The notes beneath the pieces are model-generated. The model saw nothing but the letters and a program-made list of their open reading frames with translations, was not told where the DNA came from and ran no database searches. The translations under genes and the position numbers were made by a program. 64,000 nt of DNA from the NCBI GenBank assembly GCA_933228895.1, contig OW121853.1, positions 120,424,133 through 120,488,132 of the forward strand, in the 5' to 3' direction. This DNA comes from Platycnemis pennipes. Its lineage: Eukaryota > Arthropoda > Insecta > Odonata > Platycnemididae. Within the stretch, counting starts at the first letter, position 1; each line of letters begins with the position of its first letter. This document shows positions 24,274-34,893 of the stretch, piece after piece.

Positions 24274-25202
24274 AGTAATGTTTGTGGAGCGGTAGTGATT
24301 TTTAGGGTGTGAAGACTCGCCCGATGCCGTACACCTTTGCGTCGGAATAATATGTAGGCGCAGATTAATCACGAGTGGCTTCCATCTCGCGCCTCTGATG
24401 TCATGTTCGAAATAATTTTCCCGGCGGGACTTGTTGCCAAACGAGAAGAGGAAGGAAAAACGAGAATTGCGGTCACACCCGGTCGGGAAGGAGGGTGGCG
24501 AGCCTCCGAATTTAATTTATTGACTCCCGCTTGGGTATTGATGCATTGAAATTTCTTCTCTCATTTTTTGTTGTAAATTAAAAAAAAATGAAATGGCCTC
24601 CTCCCCGTAACTACGGCCAGGTCCCGAATTTTTAGATGCCCAAATAAAGGACACACGGCCTCAATTTGCGTAGAAATAAGTCACAATTTGAATCATCGGA
24701 CGTGCGAGTTGCCGTCCCGTCGAAGGGAATGCCTCTCTCTCTCTCCTCCTCAAATGGAAACGGAAGCCTTTCATTAAGTCGATGAATGGGCGGCCAAGCC
24801 GTTAATTTCTACAAGCCAGGGAGATGGCGACCGAAACGGGGGCCGGCGGTTCGTCGGTAGCTCGGCGAAAATCGTCCCGGCTCATTTTTCTAGATTATCG
24901 ACGCTCCGGAGGCAGCTGCGTTACGTTTTCGGCGCTCGGGAATGGGATTCCGATCGCGATTCCTGCGAGAGGAAGTTTCCTTTCCGGCGCTACCATTAGG
25001 GACCCACGCGGAATTCATATAAACACAGGTTTTCATGCATAAGTCAGTCTCACGGTTGCTAAGGTTGAAGTCCACTCATAATTGCTTTGAATTCCGACAA
25101 CCAGCTGCACGTGCCAGCTTTTCGGCGTCGACTCCATAAAATATAATTAAAAAAACAGTTTATTTCAGAAAAGTTTTTTTGCAAGTAAACATCTCGCCTA
25201 CA
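24274..25202. other. No gene recognised; CpG-rich
   Basis: 24400-25030 is GC-rich, with an open frame at 24824-25042 that matches nothing I know. Confidence 0.45.
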
Positions 25203-25450
25203 TGACGGTGTGATAATCCATAGGCTGGAGCGTTGGACTATTGATCGAAGGTACCGGGTTCGTATACGGGAGACCCCTCCTTCGATAGAACAAAAATTAT
25301 AAAGACCGGCGATTATCTGGGTATCAGATCTTTGTACGAAACCTCAGCCGGAGCACAAGCCCCTACCTTAATGAGGGAGTTTCACACGCCGTCGGGCGTG
25401 GTATTTGGTGATCTCTACTCTCGGTAATTAGACCGGCCTACCAGTTGAAC
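25203..25450 (+). repeat. tRNA-derived SINE-like repeat
   Basis: ATAGGCTGGAGCGTTGGAC resembles box A and CCGGGTTCGTATAC box B. A non-tRNA body follows with a short foldback (CACGCCGTCGGGCGTG) near 25387. Confidence 0.5.
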
Positions 25451-26046
25451 TCTGTTTTTTGCTAAAAATCCACGCACCATATCGGAAAAAGCACTCCTGT
25501 ACCGTTCCATCGGATTGTCGATTTTGTTAGCTATGCTAAAACTCAATAACTGTGCTAACAACCCAATCTACTAGTGCTGGATATCACCGTAAAGCTCAAG
25601 ACGTCAATATATGATAATCACGCAAATGAGCGATATGGATATTGTAGATCGAGCCTTTGTTGTTAATAACGTTCTTCAGCGACTACCGTTGGTAGGGCCG
25701 GTGTATGGATTCTGCTGTTTTACGGGAGTAGTCACATACGTGAATTCGATTAGGTTTATTGAATACAGTAATTCAAATTTCGTGGTCATGTGATTGGAAC
25801 TTCGAGTCGCTGAATCGTCATGAGGCAATCGCTGAATCATCATGATGGCAAGTCCTGTATTCGTCGTTTTGTATATGCCACGCGGAACACGGAACTTGTC
25901 TTTCAAAATATATAATTTCTGCTGTATCGGGTTGGAAGAGGTATTTTAGTGCAGCATAATATTGCCCAATGGCAGTTCCGGGTTTCTATTCCGCAGACGA
26001 CTTATTACGCGTCCTACTAAACCAAATTTGTGAATTCCTGACTCTT
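25451..26046. other. No gene recognised
   Basis: Unremarkable AT-rich DNA. Confidence 0.4.
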
Positions 26047-26049
26047 TAA

Positions 26050-26282
26050 AGGCCGCTTTACACGATACAGTTTTTTGTACAATTTCTTGTACAAACGCTT
26101 GCATGAACTGAACGAAATTGTATGTTTGTCTGAATGGAATTAGAACAGGTTCTATTTCCCGTTCAGTCATTCAGACAATCGCACAAGCGTTCGTGCAATT
26201 TATAGTTTTACACGGTACAATTTCCTCATACAAGAGTTTGTAAAAGAAATTGTACAAAAAATGGTATCGTGTAAAGCGGCCT
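26050..26282. mobile_element. PIF/Harbinger-type MITE, 233 bp
   Basis: The termini AGGCCGCTTTACACGATAC and its reverse complement are nearly identical. They are flanked on both sides by TAA (26047-26049, 26283-26285), the 3-bp TWA target typical of PIF/Harbinger. Subterminal TTGTACAA-type motifs repeat in the interior. There is no coding sequence. Confidence 0.85.
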
Positions 26283-26404
26283 TAAGACTGTCTGGGAAAG
26301 GAACAAGACCACTCATCCTGATGAATTAATTTCGCAATCCATTTTTCCTTATAATTTTGGTTGACACCACCAACCAGGACCTTTGGGTTGAAGTCTAGTG
26401 TTAA

Positions 26405-26937
26405 TGTGGGCGTTTATTCGGAACCGAAACCGCCATTTTTTACACGAAATTGTTAAATGGAAACGAAAAATTAATTTTAGTGAAAACATTAATCTTTTAA
26501 CCACAACCATTCACACACAAATCAAAAATTAAAATAAGAAAAAGCTGACGCCCGCCGAAAAAGCTGCTTTGATACCATTCACGTCATTTTCCTCCCGTCC
26601 TTGACTGCTTTTAGGGGAAGGGAAGGGAGTGGAGGGGGTTCTCGGAAGGTCTGCTTGCACAGATCCTGTCACAACAGCTTCCATTGGCAGAGTCATCTAT
26701 GTCCCCCCATTGCAATAAGACAAAGTAGCTTGGCGGGCTCAGTTGTGATTGGACAAAGTGAAATACGTCAGAGGTAGCACCACACTCACTTTTCCGAAAG
26801 GGTTAAAAACATCAGTTTTTCGCCGCTTATAACTCGAAAAATAATTGACGGAACAAAAAACGGAAGAATACGTGTCTTTTTATTTTACAAACTCTATCAG
26901 ATTCGGCAATTAAAAAAATATGGTAAACGACCCCATT
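26405..26937. mobile_element. MITE family A, copy 3
   Basis: Full-length copy from GGGCGTTTATTCGGAACCG to GTAAACGACCCCATT. It ends only 75 bp upstream of the prickle exon, inside the preceding intron. Confidence 0.8.
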
Positions 26938-27011
26938 AGTTATGTAGTTTGCATTGATTCGTTCAGTGGGACGTGCATTAACCTCTCCTCTCTTTTTCTC
27001 TCTTTTCTCAG

Positions 27012-27420
27012 GAAGGGCTGCCGAAACTGCAAGTGCCCCAAGGAGGACCACGTCTCGTCGGAGGAGGGCGGTGGGGGAGGGGGCGTCGCCCACCTTGCGA
27101 ACCAGCCCCCGGCGGGGGCGAGGGCGGCGGCCCCCCCCGCCTCCCTGCCCCCGCCCAACCCCTCCTCCGCCCCCTCGCCCTCAACCGCCTCCACCGCCTC
27201 CTCCCCCTCGCCCTCCACATCGTCCTCGCAGCAGCAGGGCCACCACCACCAGCTGCTGCCGGCCCTGGATGGCAGGAGAGGCGGAGGGGGCCCCTTGGGG
27301 GCGGCGGCGGCGGCGGCCGGAGCAGGGCCGGACCCGCAGCGACAGTCGCAGTCGGACGATGACTCCGGCTGCGCTCTCGAAGAGTACACTTGGGTGCCAC
27401 CAGGACTGCGCCCCGAGCAG
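27012..27420 (+). CDS. pk: Prickle-type exon, start of PET domain
   Basis: Internal exon of a prickle-like planar cell polarity protein, a cytoplasmic PET/LIM protein that acts with Van Gogh/Strabismus at one face of epithelial cells. It is bounded by a pyrimidine-rich acceptor (CTCTTTTCTCAG) and a donor (GTGAGA). The first base completes a split codon and 136 full codons follow. It opens with a cysteine-rich [13 protein letters not shown], then a low-complexity Gly/Ala/Pro/Ser region with a QQQ/HHH patch. It ends [20 protein letters not shown], the conserved N-terminal edge of the PET domain. The rest of PET and the three LIM domains must be in later exons; I find none in the window. The exon is far more GC-rich than its flanks. 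Alternatives are espinas/spiny-legs-type paralogues. Identity of family is firm; exact orthologue is less so. Confidence 0.85.
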
Positions 27421-27924
27421 GTGAGACCCTCTTTCTCTCAAATACGCAGAGATGATCTCATTTTTAATTTGGAAGAATCTTACTTTCAATGCTTCCGCGG
27501 CTTATAACCCTTAATATTCTTAAGGGGACTTTCCGTTGCGTTCGTTGTCTTTGACGACAGTTGCCTCCCTAACCCTAGGGGCGTCGTTAAGTCGAAAATA
27601 TATTTTACAATTATTTAATTTCGTTGCTATTTATTTATTTTTGTTGCTGTATTGCACAAAATTTAGATTCATCAAGATTTAATTTCTTTGCTATTTATTT
27701 GTTTAATGTGTACTTGGTTGCTAACATGTTCAAGATAGAAACCAAATACATTGCATCCAAACAAATGGCGACGAAATTTAATAATTGCGAAACGTAATTT
27801 TGACCTAAAGACGCCCTCAGGTTCGGGGATGAAACAGTCATCAAAAACAATACGATCGCGACGGATATTCCAGGCAATAGTTTTAATCCATTGGAAAAAT
27901 CTTGTTTATGATTAAGTTAACTTA
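27421..27924 (+). other. Intron after the prickle exon
   Basis: It starts at the GTGAGA donor. AT-rich after 27600. No further exon is recognised here or downstream on this strand. Confidence 0.5.
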
Positions 27925-28107
27925 TAGCTGATAATTCCAGCCTTAACTATGTGATACATTTCCATAATGGAAAATAAAAGAATCAAACTTTGTTAGGTTC
28001 AATTTATATTTGAATAGGCACGACCCGGGTTTCATAGCGTAGTTACATCTTCAGGTGCCTGATCTCAAAATATAAAGTGAACCGAACAAAGTTTGATTCA
28101 TTTATTT
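27925..28107 (-). mobile_element. Penelope-related short insertion with hammerhead core
   Basis: The 13-bp target duplication TTAAGTTAACTTA is at 27912-27924 and 28108-28120. Outer inverted arms (GAATCAAACTTTGTTAGGTT near 27980 against its near-reverse at 28080-28100) bracket a ribozyme-like core at 28016-28060. There is no coding sequence. Confidence 0.8.
28016..28060 (-). ncRNA. Type-I hammerhead-ribozyme-like core
   Basis: On the minus strand: helix I strand AGGCAC, then C-UGAAGA, a 14-nt helix II region, GAAA, then a minimal helix III. Helix III is the self-complementary ACCCGGGU. The cleavage-site C follows, then GUGCCU, which pairs 6 of 6 with AGGCAC. Helix II is weak (GUA/UAU) and the usual 10.1-11.1 G-C pair is absent, so present activity is doubtful. 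Confidence 0.6.
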
Positions 28108-28120
28108 TTAAGTTAACTTA

Positions 28121-29267
28121 GTCCACTTTGTACATACGAGTTCATGTGGTCTCATAGAGCTAACTTTAATTTTGATGGGCGCGTTATGCGTGGAAACAGG
28201 CCGAAATGTAAAGGTCACAGCGAAACTATAAACATGCAGAACAGTCGAGAAATTTAATAGAAGTTTGGGACTAATCGGAGACGACCTAGTGCACCAATCT
28301 AAATAATTTATTTCCCCTATAGTCTTATCCATCTCTTCCATTGTGACGACGATGGTGTACTCAGTCATCGTAACGTTAGTGCCCGTATCTCCCGGCATGA
28401 AAGCCGAGAAAAGTTCATTCTTGTTCAATCTTCATGTACACCTTATATCATATACCTTCCTATACCTACCTACCATATACCTTCTGTTACTAAAAAAAAT
28501 CAAAATGCAGATCGAAAGAGCTGCAGTACATTTTTGCAAACATATTTATTCCAACGTATATTTTAAAACTCATCTTTACTATCAGATGAAACAACCAGAT
28601 ACCACCTTAAAGTGTGTAGTAGAGATGATAAAAATTATATCAATTTTGCTATTGTTTCGAGCAGTTATACTCAGTCGTTTCTGCTGTCATCCTACGTCAT
28701 AAACAAGTGAATATGACGCTTACAAGAACTCTGAGGAGTTTTCAGTACAAAGTAAATGATTCTGAATGCGCATTGCGAATCGGCTGCATCGTATATCTTA
28801 AGATATCGCAAGACATACTGGTTTTTCGGTGAGTCAGGTGCGGGCTATGCAAAACCTCAACTTTATCTACTTCCGGGTTTGTATAAATTTAGCATGGACA
28901 AAAAATGGGATTCGTGTATTGGAAATCCATTAAAACTGTTCATCAGCGGGAGCTTTTTTCTCTCCTTTTTCTACCATTCTTCCACGGATGGTATTAACGG
29001 CCTTGTCGCCGACGCAAGAGCCAACGCCCCCGTCCCGAAGCCTGTTGATCGGGTCACTCCGATTAGAGTCACGCACGTGGAGTCTCCTCCCTTTGCATAT
29101 TTATTTCTCGGAAATGATTTTCTTCAGAGTCCGTCTCTCAGCGCGTCAAAAGTAATTATTTGATTACTCTTCTCTCCCGTTGTGATGGTCTCTTCCTTGG
29201 AAGAAAATTATAATGAACCAGGCATTAACCTGAGGGGCAAAATATGCGGGTTGCTTCGTGGAATCGA
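28121..29267. other. No gene recognised
   Basis: AT-rich with frames up to 135 codons (28756-29163) that match nothing known. It may be prickle intron. Confidence 0.45.
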
Positions 29268-29465
29268 ATCAGACATTGAAGGGCAACTTAAAATATTCAT
29301 TCAATACACTGATCCCTACTTGGGTGATGTGTGGAGAGCATTCAAAGTGCAGTACTCCGTCCGTGGGATGGAACGTTAAACCGTGGACCCCTAGGCACCT
29401 TTCGTTAAGGTCAAGATAATATTGAATTCTGGTTTCTCTTCGCTCTTCCTTCATCCCCTGCAAAA
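29268..29465 (-). repeat. SINE-like repeat body
   Basis: Minus strand shares order and motifs with 30185-30430: GGAAGAGCGAAGAGAAACCA, then AACGAAAGG, CCATCCCACGGACGG and ACCCAAGTAGGG. It lacks the tRNA-like box at its end. Confidence 0.6.
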
Positions 29466-29576
29466 ATCCTACACAAAATTCACCCGCCTACCTGAAATGG
29501 CGCAAATTACCGGATCTTTCGGTTGGCTTCCCTGAATTTATACTACCACCACAATATTTTCAACACCTATTATCCA

Positions 29577-29992
29577 ATGATGAACTCTTCTCGGGCTCTA
29601 CACCGGGTGAGTGAATGTTACCGGGTTATCTGGCGCTCGGACAAATTTTGGGATCGCTTGACAAAGGAAGCGATAGAAATAAGAATGGAGAGGAGGAACG
29701 TAAATCGGGATTCGGGCTATACCATCAGCAGCTCATGGAATAGAATCCTAAAGAGAATACAGGTTAACAGAGCGAGGCCAACGGTCAACGGCCAAAGTTC
29801 AATGGTCAACGGTCCTCCAGCTCAACAATCGGGGCTCGACCAACCCCCCACCGCCAGCGTCCGTATAAAACCAACGGACGGTTTAGTTACGTGACATTTG
29901 CCTTGAGGATGGGTAACGAGTCGCTACCCGAAACGTCGGCAGCATTACATTCACTCACCCGGTGTAGAGCCCGAGAAGAGTTCATCAATGCA
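29577..29992 (+). mobile_element. Penelope-like element 3' end with ribozyme motif
   Basis: Coding text KFWDRLTKEAIEIRMERRNV then NRDSGYTISSSWNRIL matches the C-terminal end of Penelope-like elements, after the GIY-YIG endonuclease. About 160 bp later lies a hammerhead-like core at 29898-29942. Its helix I is TTGCC/GGCAG, helix II GGGTA/TACCC, then GAAACGUC; the first core base is U instead of C. The element is bracketed by an inverted repeat (GAACTCTTCTCGGGCTCTAC at 29581 and its reverse near 29980). Truncated and non-functional. Confidence 0.75.
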
Positions 29993-30184
29993 ATTCGCCG
30001 GGAAAGCGTGAAATCTTACTTCACCTATTATCCAAAATAATTTGATGAAGCCCATTCTACGTTTGGGTTGGCCATTGGTTTCACTTATGTGTTTACCCCA
30101 GGAAAATTCATGTGTCAGTTTAGGTTAGTTGGTTATTCAGGGGAGGCGACCGACAGCTGAGGTCATTTGCGCCATTTAGGATAG

Positions 30185-30430
30185 TTGGGTAATTGGGTAA
30201 TGGTAAGAGTTTTCAGGGAACGGAGGAAGGGTGTAGAGAAACCCAGCGTCGGTATTACCCTACTCTTAACGAAAGGCGCCAAGGGCCCCATCCGACGGAC
30301 GGAAGACTGAACTTGGAATGCCCTCCACTAGGAACTCAAGTGGGGACCGGTTTTCCAATGAAAAATCCGCTACTGCCGGGAATCGAACCCGGGCCCTCGA
30401 GATGGGAGGCCACCTATTAACTAGCCAAAG
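30185..30430 (-). repeat. tRNA-derived SINE
   Basis: The minus strand starts at the right with TGGCTAGTTAATAGGTGGCC (box A-like) and GCCCGGGTTCGATTCCCGGC (perfect box B). The body follows with AACGAAAGGCGCCAAGGGCC in reverse sense. Shares its body with 29268-29465. Confidence 0.7.
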
Positions 30431-30499
30431 CACGTGTCAGTTTAGTATTTTTCAAGATATTTAATGAATTCCACGTTTGTTAATTTATCATTCCTTATG

Positions 30500-30726
30500 A
30501 TGAGGTTAAGGAAACAATGCACTTCCACAAATATATTTATTTACTCACGACCATGGTTTCAATGCATAGCATCATCTTCAGGTGAAGATGATGCTATGCA
30601 TCACCTGAAGATGATGCTATGCATTGAAACCATGGTCGTGAGTAAATAAATATATTTGTGGAAGTGCATTGTTTCCTTAAACTCATCATGAAGGAATTCC
30701 ACGTAGTCAAGCCAGACACCGTCAAC
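30500..30726. mobile_element. Inverted-dimer hammerhead element with 16-bp TSD
   Basis: TTTATCATTCCTTATG flanks it at 30484-30499 and 30727-30742. The insert is a near-perfect inverted repeat with arms of about 88 bp. Each arm carries a ribozyme-like core, on minus at 30545-30585 and on plus at 30601-30641. It was inserted into a CR1-like fragment. Confidence 0.85.
30601..30641 (+). ncRNA. Type-I hammerhead-ribozyme-like core
   Basis: UCAC, then CUGAAGA, a loop region, GAAA with helix III as the palindrome ACCAUGGU, then C and GUGA pairing with UCAC. The helix III word differs from that at 28016 but stays self-complementary. Helix II (UGAUGCUAUGCAUU) is poorly paired. Confidence 0.55.
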
Positions 30727-31032
30727 TTTATCATTCCTTATGTTGTAAGTGCTAGGAGGTGAACTATTCTCTTTCCAAATATTCATTACTAAACATTTTT
30801 TCAAATTTACTTCCAATTGCCATGTATCATACCAGTTTTCAATTGCCTCAAGGTCGTCATTTAAAGATTTTTTTTGCCGTTTGGGCTTAGAATTTCCTTG
30901 TACAGGGACAGGGACAGAGCTGCACTTTTGTCAAATCTCCTTCAACTCGGGACTTTGAAAAATTCGGCCTCCGAGGTGGTAACTTTTTATTGTGGACGGG
31001 TGTACGTTACCGCGTCGTCGTTAAATAGGCGA

Positions 31033-31237
31033 ATAAAGCAATAACAAATATTCCACAGAGAAAAAAATCATTCGCCTTGACCAGGACTCGAACCCGGACC
31101 CCCTGATTTCCGGCCAGATGCTCTACCTGGCTTCCTGGGTTCCTTTAAGGCTCTATAATTTCCACAGAGAAAGAGGACGCCTTGGTAGCTCAACTGTTAC
31201 GAATGATTTTTTCTCTGTGGAATGTTTGCTATTGTGC
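31033..31237. repeat. Foldback of two tRNA-like SINE heads
   Basis: Inverted arms of about 38 bp (AATATTCCACAGAGAAAAAA at 31047, reverse at 31201-31232) surround a minus-strand tRNA-like head. Its boxes are TAGAGCATCTGG and GGGTTCGAGTCC in reverse. A second box-A-like GCCTTGGTAGCTCAACTG lies on plus at 31179. Confidence 0.55.
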
Positions 31238-31384
31238 AATTTCAGCGGGTAACGCCGCTAAAGTTTTCACGGCTAGTACGTGGACCTTTGAATTTTGAAT
31301 AAAACAATATTTGAACCTATCTGTTGTTTAGTGTACATATTTCTCTCATCTTATTCTTGTGGTCTTCAAAAATAAGTCTTTGAT

Positions 31385-31445
31385 ATCTTCATCTACCTCG
31401 ACGCAATACCCTGCAAGGCTCCATGCTAGGTGTGTGTGGCTTCCT
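31385..31445 (-). mobile_element. CR1/L2-like tail fragment
   Basis: CATCTACCTCGACGCAATAC then CCTGCAAGGCTCC and GGTGTGTGTGGC: only the last about 60 bp of the element survive. Confidence 0.6.
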
Positions 31446-32029
31446 TGTTGATGTTGCCGTGAGTGAGCCAGCAGGTTCTCGTTTTCCGTCGACGGAAGAG
31501 TTCCCTCCACCCATTCGTCCTAATTGTCTCTCCGAGATGCGGGCGTGACTGCACTCCTCAGAGCCCTCACCGCCCCCGGTGTCATCCATCTGGGGCCCGC
31601 GTGCTTGCCCCACTCTCGCCCCGGGCGACGGTGTAGCAGGGCGTCGGTCAGGGCATCTCCGCGCCGAAAAGATTAAGTGTGATGAGCGCGCAATAATAAG
31701 ATATAATCACTCCTGGGGCCGCGAGGCTCTCTTGGGGTGCTCAGGTATGAGAACGAATCCTCCATTTTGAAGCATGTTGTGCTCGTTTCTTTCATTTGAA
31801 ATCTCTACCTGGCATTAAGAATGTAAAGAAAGTTTTCCATTCGTTTTAAAATTTTCTGTATATATGACATAAAAATAATGGTTAACACCCGGCAAACCAA
31901 AAACGTTTTTTTTTATTTCTTTTGGAAACAGTGAACAACTCTAGCATCCTCAACTATTCAGATTTGGCAGAAGTATTTCCCGATGTTATGGGAGATTATT
32001 ATGGGTATGGTATATTATGGGTATATGGG
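31446..32029. other. No gene recognised; GC-rich at 31440-31740
   Basis: A CpG-containing patch with compositional frames. AT-rich after 31760. Confidence 0.4.
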
Positions 32030-32342
32030 AGTGGAGGAGGATTCTCGGAGGGTCTGCTTGCACAGATCCTGTCGCAACTGCTCCTATTGGCAGAGTCAGC
32101 TGTGCCCCCCCCTCATTGCGATAAGGCAAAGTAGCTTCGCGGGCTCAGTTGTGATTGGACGAAGTCGATATACGTCAGAGGTTGCACCACGCCCACTTTT
32201 CCGAAAGGGTTAAAAACATCAGTTTTTCGCCGCTTATAGCTCGAGAAATAATTGACGGATTAAAAAACGGAAGAATACCGGTCTTTTTTTTACAAACTCT
32301 ATCAGATTCGACAATAAAAAAATAAGGCAAACGACCCCATTT
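32030..32342. mobile_element. MITE family A, copy 4 (left-truncated)
   Basis: From GGATTCTCGGAGGGTCTGCT to CAAACGACCCCATTTGG. The left about 230 bp are absent. Confidence 0.75.
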
Positions 32343-34800
32343 GGAATGTTTTCCAATTAAGTTTTTTTCTCTACTCAGTGCAGTGTTCACCGCCCATCTC
32401 TCTATTCATCATACAGCAATATGAAAAGCCTAGCCTTTGAGAAACGAATTCTTTCCCTCGTCAACAAATGTTTCCAAAAAAGATTATCCCTCGAAGGGTT
32501 TGAAAGGTGGCAATTTAATTTCACTTGTCTGATGCAACGAAATGTTTACTCTTCTATTCATTGATTACCATCTCCACTTTCCTGATCTCGTTTTTCCACT
32601 ATGCATCCGAATACCATGTCCATTTTTCTACAAACTGCCTGTACATGAAAAATTTACTTTCGTGTATGTAATAAGTCGCACGTATACATATGCGCACTCC
32701 GCACATATACTTATTTGGTTTGATACGTCATGATAAATGCACTTGGAGATATCTTCTGCGGGAGGCAATTTACATTTTTTAAAGATAATAATTGAGTTGT
32801 CGCCTATGCCCTGATAATTAAGCAGTTGAACTCAGACTTTAAAGCGCACAAGGTTCTAATAACAATCCTCATACATTTTCCGAATGCTATGTACTTGTCC
32901 TATAGAAAACATCTTCCCTCGGCAGAATAATATTTTTCCATCTAGAGCCCTGCGTAGAATTACTTCAATTTGGTAATCTTCGCTATGCAAGTTAAAATAA
33001 GTGTACATTAGCCTTTGAGTTATTCAGTATTCATAGTCGCTCGCATTCTCAAATCCGACTCCGGGGGAGAAGGATGTATCTGGACTGTGATATCCCTCTG
33101 CTGCTATTTCTACGTGGCTCCCGCTGTCCAATATTCTCCACAAAAAACATTCTTAATAGTCTACGGGTAATGTAATCTGCTTCTAAAGGTGGACTGGGGG
33201 GAAATAGTTTATCTCAGTACATATAAGATTGCCATTTTTTTATTCGTTGGCAAGGCTTCTTCTAAATTTTAATCAAGGCTAAATTTTACTCCTTGAGGGC
33301 ATTTCGTGGGTTTAGTTATTTTGAGCTCCAAATGCATGCACTGAGTCTATTCAAGAATCTAATCAAACCTACCACTAGAAGAGAAACGTATTTTCTAGCC
33401 TCCAAAATTACCGGCATTACACTATTAGGACGCTAAATTCTAATATAGCTTCCTCTCCTCTAAACTAAATCCTATGCTTTCACTTGGAATAAGAAATGGA
33501 ATAGGGAATCCTCCCGAATTTTATAAAACTTTAAATTTCTGTTAACATTATTGATGCTATAAGACTTTTGTGTAAGTATAAGAATAAGATTTCTCACATG
33601 ACGACAGTGTTACGAGAAACTTTTTAACTGTTACCTACTGATATTTTGTCAACCTATGATTATAAATTATTTCAGAAGATTAATAATAAGTTTTTTTGTT
33701 CAATCAAGTAAGGAGGTTATTTTTGTGTTCATTACATTTTTGAAAACACATTTTCGATTTAGTTATGAATCGACTATAAAAATCTTCAAATGGTCCAATT
33801 TTGACGATAGGCTTCCAAAATGGAACCTTGTATTTGCATTGAAAACCCTATTTTAAAATTTGATATGGGACACTTTTCAGCGGCAGTGTACTATCGTGAC
33901 GGAGTAGTTGAGGGTGTACTGTCTCGAAAGTAGTTTCTGAAACTAAATCATGTCAGGTGTATTTCAATTTCCTTGGTTGGAAATGTACTATACATTTTTA
34001 AACCTAGATTGCTGAGCATAAACGAATTATTGCAATTACACAGGAAAATGTTATTTCCTCGTAATAGTACTCGTGTCGTATGAGCAGGGATAAAATATAT
34101 TTTTTAATGTATTGGAATTGCAATGATTCTTTCACGTTCACTATGAAGAAATTCCATCACGTTAATCCTAAAACCGTCAACTTAACCTGCATTTGTTTTA
34201 GAGCGTGACTTTGTGGATATATTTGGCGTTCAAACACGGCCATTTTTTCCTCATTCAAATTCTGTGCTTTTTTAAACATGAAACAAGAATTAAGCAGTCA
34301 TTTTTATTAATCTTAACTAGGTTTGAGTACTTGAGAGTGTTACTGAATAAAATTCATACGTTTTTCTAATTATTTTTTAACGCATAACAGGCTAATGGTT
34401 CCTATTTTGTTACTTATTGTCTGATACGTTTCTGAAGTAGCTACTATCGTTCAACTCTAGTGCACCCTTTCAATTGTTAGTGAAACAGTTAAGGTGTTTT
34501 GGAGGTCTCATTGTGATCTTTTCTCCTCTAATTCTGTTTGTTTTCCCTTTTCTTTTCCATCGTATGTAGTCATATGGACTCAGGAATTTTAATTAAGCAA
34601 AATAATATTTATTTGCTCAATTATATTGAAGTTGATTCTTTCTCTTCTTGTATATTTTGACTCATATTGTTGTTTTAGAAGAGGTTGGTATATCTTGCTG
34701 GATACACTTCTGGAATATATTTTCTTCTGCTTCTTTTGTCGTAAAGCTGCCATCAGCAATGGCATTATGTTTTAGGCCCTCTATCAACTTATATCTTAAC
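32343..34800. other. Long AT-rich stretch with no gene recognised
   Basis: Small frames only (32542-32733, 33656-33856). No window repeat family detected. Probably intron or intergenic. Confidence 0.5.
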
Positions 34801-34802
34801 TC

Positions 34803-34893
34803 ACTCGCATGTCAATAGTGCATGCTTGGTGATAATCACCCCCTGCCACACACCCTCACCGTGGCTTGCAGGGTATCGTGTGGATGTAGATAT
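34803..34893 (+). mobile_element. CR1/L2-like 3' end (subfamily A)
   Basis: AGTGCATGCTTGGTGATAAT, then CCCCTGCCACACACCCTC and GCAGGGTATCGTGTGGATG with the tail at the right. 5'-truncated to about 90 bp. Confidence 0.75.

Larger units (their letters stand above)
30440..30880 (-). mobile_element. CR1/L2-like RT fragment, interrupted
   Basis: The minus strand reads like the region after the catalytic motif: a short run resembling IEKWCDTWQ, then VNLKKCLVMNIWKENSSPPS and a YNIRN-type segment. It continues on the other side of the insertion as ELTNVEF. It matches 20535-20670. A 227-bp foldback element splits it. Confidence 0.7.

Noticed and set aside
26940..27489. Long frames on other phases and the minus strand over the prickle exon
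   Set aside because: Shadows of a very GC-rich exon; low-complexity Trp/Gly/Pro runs only.
30380..30425. True tRNA genes at the tRNA-like sites
   Set aside because: Only box A/B similarity; no full cloverleaf or acceptor stem, and the bodies are shared SINE sequence.
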